From contig NZ_PDJL01000003.1 of NCBI RefSeq assembly GCF_002563795.1, positions 1,116,001 through 1,180,000 on the forward strand: a stretch of DNA of 64,000 nucleotides, in the 5' to 3' direction. Shown here piece by piece: positions 61,263-64,000 of the stretch. How positions within the stretch are numbered: position 1 is the stretch's first letter; every line of letters starts with the position of its first letter. The notes beneath the pieces were generated by a model, which had not been told where the DNA came from, did not search any database, and worked only from the letters and a program-made list of their open reading frames with translations. The DNA is from Vibrio sp. ES.051 (GTDB taxonomy: Bacteria > Pseudomonadota > Gammaproteobacteria > Enterobacterales > Vibrionaceae). Position numbers and translations under genes: made by a program.

Positions 61263-63113
61263 TTAGGAAACCTGTTGATTTTCCAACTCGTCAGCAATGA
61301 ATCCCCCCGTTTGATGGGACCAAAGTTGAGCATAGATTCCATTATTTGCGATCAACTCTCGATGCGTTCCTTGCTCTACAATGTTGCCTTTATCTAGGAC
61401 TATCAGGCGATCCATCTGCGCGATGGTCGAGAGTCGATGCGCGATAGCGATAACGGTTTTACCTTGCATCAGTTCATTCAAGCTTTCTTGAATGGCGGCT
61501 TCGACTTCCGAGTCTAATGCTGAGGTGGCTTCATCTAACACCAACAATGGTGCGTCTTTTAATAGCACCCGAGAAATGGCAATACGTTGACGCTGACCGC
61601 CAGAAAGCTTCACGCCGCGCTCACCTACTTGAGCATCATAACCGACATTCCCAAATGGGTCGGTTAAGGTTTCGATAAACTCATGAGCGTGTGCTTGCTT
61701 AGTGGCTTTGAGTAAATCTTCTTCTGTTGCGTCTGGGTTACTATACAATATGTTATCGCGAATCGAGCGATGCAATAGCGAGGTATCTTGGGTAACCATG
61801 CCGATCTTTGCACGCAGAGAGTCTTGCGTCACTTCGGAGATATCTTGTCCATCGATTTTTATGCTGCCATCTTCGACATCGTGGAAACGCAGCAACAAGT
61901 TTACTAGCGTCGATTTCCCCGCGCCGGAACGGCCAACGAGGCCCACTTTTTCTCCTGGTTTAATATTGAGATTAAGGTGACTGATTACCTCTTTATTTTC
62001 ACCATAATGAAAACTCACGTCGTCAAAATGAATGCCACCCTCGGTGACGACTAACTCCCTTGCGTTCGGTTTGTCTTTAATATCAATCGGTTTAGAGAGT
62101 GTCTTCATTCCATCGACAACGGTGCCCATATTTTCAAAGAGGGCGCCAACCTCCCACATTATCCACATCGACATGCCATTGATACGTAGTGCGAGGCTGA
62201 CCGCAATAGCAATCGCCCCGACACTGATCGCACTATCAAGCCACAGGTAGATCGATAGCGCTGCAACGGCAAATACGAGAACGTAATTAGAGATCTCGAC
62301 GGCAATATCAAAACCCGTTACCAAGCGCATTTGACGATATACCGTATTCAAGAATCCTCTCATTCCTTGTTCAGCATATTGGGTTTCACGCTGGCTATGA
62401 GAAAAGAGTTTGACCGTTTGAATATTGGTATAGCTATCCACGATGCGCCCTGTCATGGTGGAACGAGCATCGGCTTGGTCGGTGGCGATAGCTTTGAGTT
62501 TAGGAACGAAATGAATCTGAATGGCGACATAGGCGAGTAACCAGACGACCATCGGAATCATTAAGCGCCAGTCTGCAGTCGCTAACATAATGATCATGCT
62601 GGTGAAGTAAACCGTGACGTACACAAAGACGTCCATGGTTTTCATCACGGTTTCACGGACTGCAAGCGACGTCTGCATGACCTTAGTCGCGACACGGCCT
62701 GCAAAGTCATCTTGATAGAAGTTCAGGCTTTGATTGAGTAAATAGCGATGCGCAAGCCAGCGGATCGACATCGGATAGTTACCCAATAGTGTTTGGTGAA
62801 CGAGCAAAGAATATACGATAACCAAGATTGGCATCACCACGAGCAGTAAAGTGCCATAAAAAATCAGGTCCGCTTTATTGTCTTGCAAAAAAGTCTCAGG
62901 GTTACTGGTGGAAAGCCAGTCAACCAGTTGTCCCATTGCACCAAACAACATCACTTCTACCACCGCGACAATCGTTGCCATCAAGGACATGATGATCAGA
63001 GGTTTTTCATAGCCACGGGTATAGTAACGCAGAAAAGCGAGCATCCCTGAAGGGGGCTGGTCAGGCGAAGATTTGGGGAACGGCTCTGTAAAGCCTTCAA
63101 ATCGTTTAAACAT
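61263..63113 (-). CDS. ABC exporter (fused membrane and ATPase)
   Basis: 616 residues, MsbA/multidrug-type half-transporter working as a dimer. Six-helix membrane domain (about 35-330), ATPase with Walker A GRSGAGKSTLV, Q-loop VTQDTSLLHRSI, signature LSGGQRQRIA, Walker B LLVLDEATSALD and switch His in IAHRLST. No N-terminal peptidase and no binding-protein partner, so an exporter of lipid or drug. It ends with a 23-residue polar tail. Single gene with its own terminator; substrate unknown. Confidence 0.92.
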   Translation of the reverse strand: MFKRFEGFTEPFPKSSPDQPPSGMLAFLRYYTRGYEKPLIIMSLMATIVAVVEVMLFGAMGQLVDWLSTSNPETFLQDNKADLIFYGTLLLVVMPILVIVYSLLVHQTLLGNYPMSIRWLAHRYLLNQSLNFYQDDFAGRVATKVMQTSLAVRETVMKTMDVFVYVTVYFTSMIIMLATADWRLMIPMVVWLLAYVAIQIHFVPKLKAIATDQADARSTMTGRIVDSYTNIQTVKLFSHSQRETQYAEQGMRGFLNTVYRQMRLVTGFDIAVEISNYVLVFAVAALSIYLWLDSAISVGAIAIAVSLALRINGMSMWIMWEVGALFENMGTVVDGMKTLSKPIDIKDKPNARELVVTEGGIHFDDVSFHYGENKEVISHLNLNIKPGEKVGLVGRSGAGKSTLVNLLLRFHDVEDGSIKIDGQDISEVTQDSLRAKIGMVTQDTSLLHRSIRDNILYSNPDATEEDLLKATKQAHAHEFIETLTDPFGNVGYDAQVGERGVKLSGGQRQRIAISRVLLKDAPLLVLDEATSALDSEVEAAIQESLNELMQGKTVIAIAHRLSTIAQMDRLIVLDKGNIVEQGTHRELIANNGIYAQLWSHQTGGFIADELENQQVS

Positions 63114-63791
63114 AACTTATCCTAAAGTTTAAAAGGCCATTTGGGGTGGCTGAATCCATCGATTAACGCTGCTTAGACAAAGCTGAGCGTGTAAGAGTGT
63201 TATTGTCTGCTAGATGAAAAGCAAACAAGTTTATGAGAGGAGGCGAAAAAACGAGTCTAACCGATTGAGGGGGAAATGTAACTAGTTGGTTATGGACGCT
63301 ATTGTCTATTGGCCTGATAAGTATGCGAATTTTTTCTAATTTTCATGGCAACACACCACACCTTAAACCCGCAAGGTAACACGAAAAAATCGGACTCAAT
63401 CAAATAATGGCAGTGAAAATAGCACAACTGAAGGTAACAATGAATTTACAGTAGGTTCACATCTAGTGAGAAGGGATGTATTGATGTTATTACTCGACTC
63501 AGTGCCCCAACTCTGCGGCAATATTCTTTAACTGGAAACCGTGAATGATGGCGACGTGATGGCGATATCACCATCGGCGTACGATACTTCTACCATAGAA
63601 TCCATTGGCGGTGGCTCGGTGCGCTGTATGCTCAGAGACGTGTTTATACCAAGCTGTAAAGCGGTAATATAATTTAAACTTCATAAGTCGTTACATAACT
63701 CGGCGCTTTAACGCTTTACATCTGGCGCGACTAGATGAACACTCCTGCACAGAGTACAATGGTAGTCGACACACAGTAGAGTCAGTAAAAC
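63114..63791. other. Intergenic region, 678 bases
   Basis: No ORF with a good start, no repeat and no RNA structure was recognised. It contains the promoters of the ABC exporter (left) and the VC0807-like gene (right). The middle part (63530-63720) has balanced base composition, unlike the A+T-rich rest, and may be an eroded gene. Confidence 0.35.
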
Positions 63792-64000
63792 ATGATGAGC
63801 AACACGACGGCGAAAAAGCCGAATCCTTTATTCGAGATCCTCTTTAACGTATTCATTCCTTCATTCATCTTGATGAAATTTAGTGGTGATGAGCACTTAG
63901 GGACAGCAATGGCACTGGTTGTGGCTTTGCTATTTCCTATTGTTTACGGCGGTATGGACCTCATCCGTAACAAGAAATTCAACTTTATTGCTGCCCTCGG
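63792..64000 (+). CDS. VC0807-like membrane protein (partial, 5' end)
   Basis: Begins MMSNTTAKKPNPLFEILFNV and runs off the window after 69 codons. Two hydrophobic segments so far (ILFNVFIPSFILMKF and AMALVVALLFPIVYGGMDLI) followed by RNKKFNFIAALG. This resembles the VC0807-family integral membrane proteins. The ATG at 63795 is an alternative start. Function unknown. Confidence 0.6.
   Translation, partial: MMSNTTAKKPNPLFEILFNVFIPSFILMKFSGDEHLGTAMALVVALLFPIVYGGMDLIRNKKFNFIAAL

Overview
The window is from the small second chromosome of a Vibrio, most likely a member of the Harveyi clade. The decisive evidence is the chromosome II replication and partition locus: rctB (23742-25712, minus), an origin with six Dam-site iterons spaced 22-23 bp, 29/39-mer type RctB elements, a perfect DnaA box, parA2 and parB2 (26953-29152), and five exact parS2 palindromes. 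An 849-residue chitinase A with its catalytic Glu at residue 315, as reported for V. harveyi ChiA, supports the clade but does not fix the species.

Layout. 1-2550: 3' part of a sugar ABC operon (LacI regulator, binding protein, start of a permease) with CRP-like and LacI-type sites upstream. 2690-9820: small envelope proteins, secreted chitinase, a TetR/hydrolase pair sharing an operator, and an acyltransferase. 10000-13605: nhaD with a 38-residue ORF before it, and an alkylation-repair pair (ogt overlapping an Ada/AlkA fusion). 13847-21930: hdfR divergent from maoP, nagB, a nuclease-like protein, a YtrA-type GntR/ABC operon and a YebC-family gene. 22200-34000: the origin, partition genes, tmcA, a FapA-like protein and parS2 sites. 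34086-36541: divergent murein-peptide genes (mpaA/mppA-like). 36866-46331: a Lap-type adhesin export and c-di-GMP-controlled proteolysis module (lapC, lapG, lapD, lapB) behind a DctB-like kinase and a decayed NtrC-type regulator. 46475-50373: pdxH, a DCC-family protein, gltS and a PAS-LuxR regulator. 50750-51300: a hairpin-rich region on the minus strand and a second cluster of RctB-like sites. 51297-57965: proline utilisation (AraC regulator, putA, an orphan ALDH-like domain, putP). 58000-64000: RRM protein, gene remnants, small zinc-ribbon proteins, DUF445 protein, ABC exporter and the start of a VC0807-like membrane protein.

The point most worth following is at 51131-51193. A 39-mer-like element with exactly the spacing of the two origin copies lies there among RctB iteron cores, about 24 kb from the origin. 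It looks like a remote RctB-binding or titration locus next to an unannotated structured transcript. No tRNA, rRNA, IS element, prophage or CRISPR array was seen.
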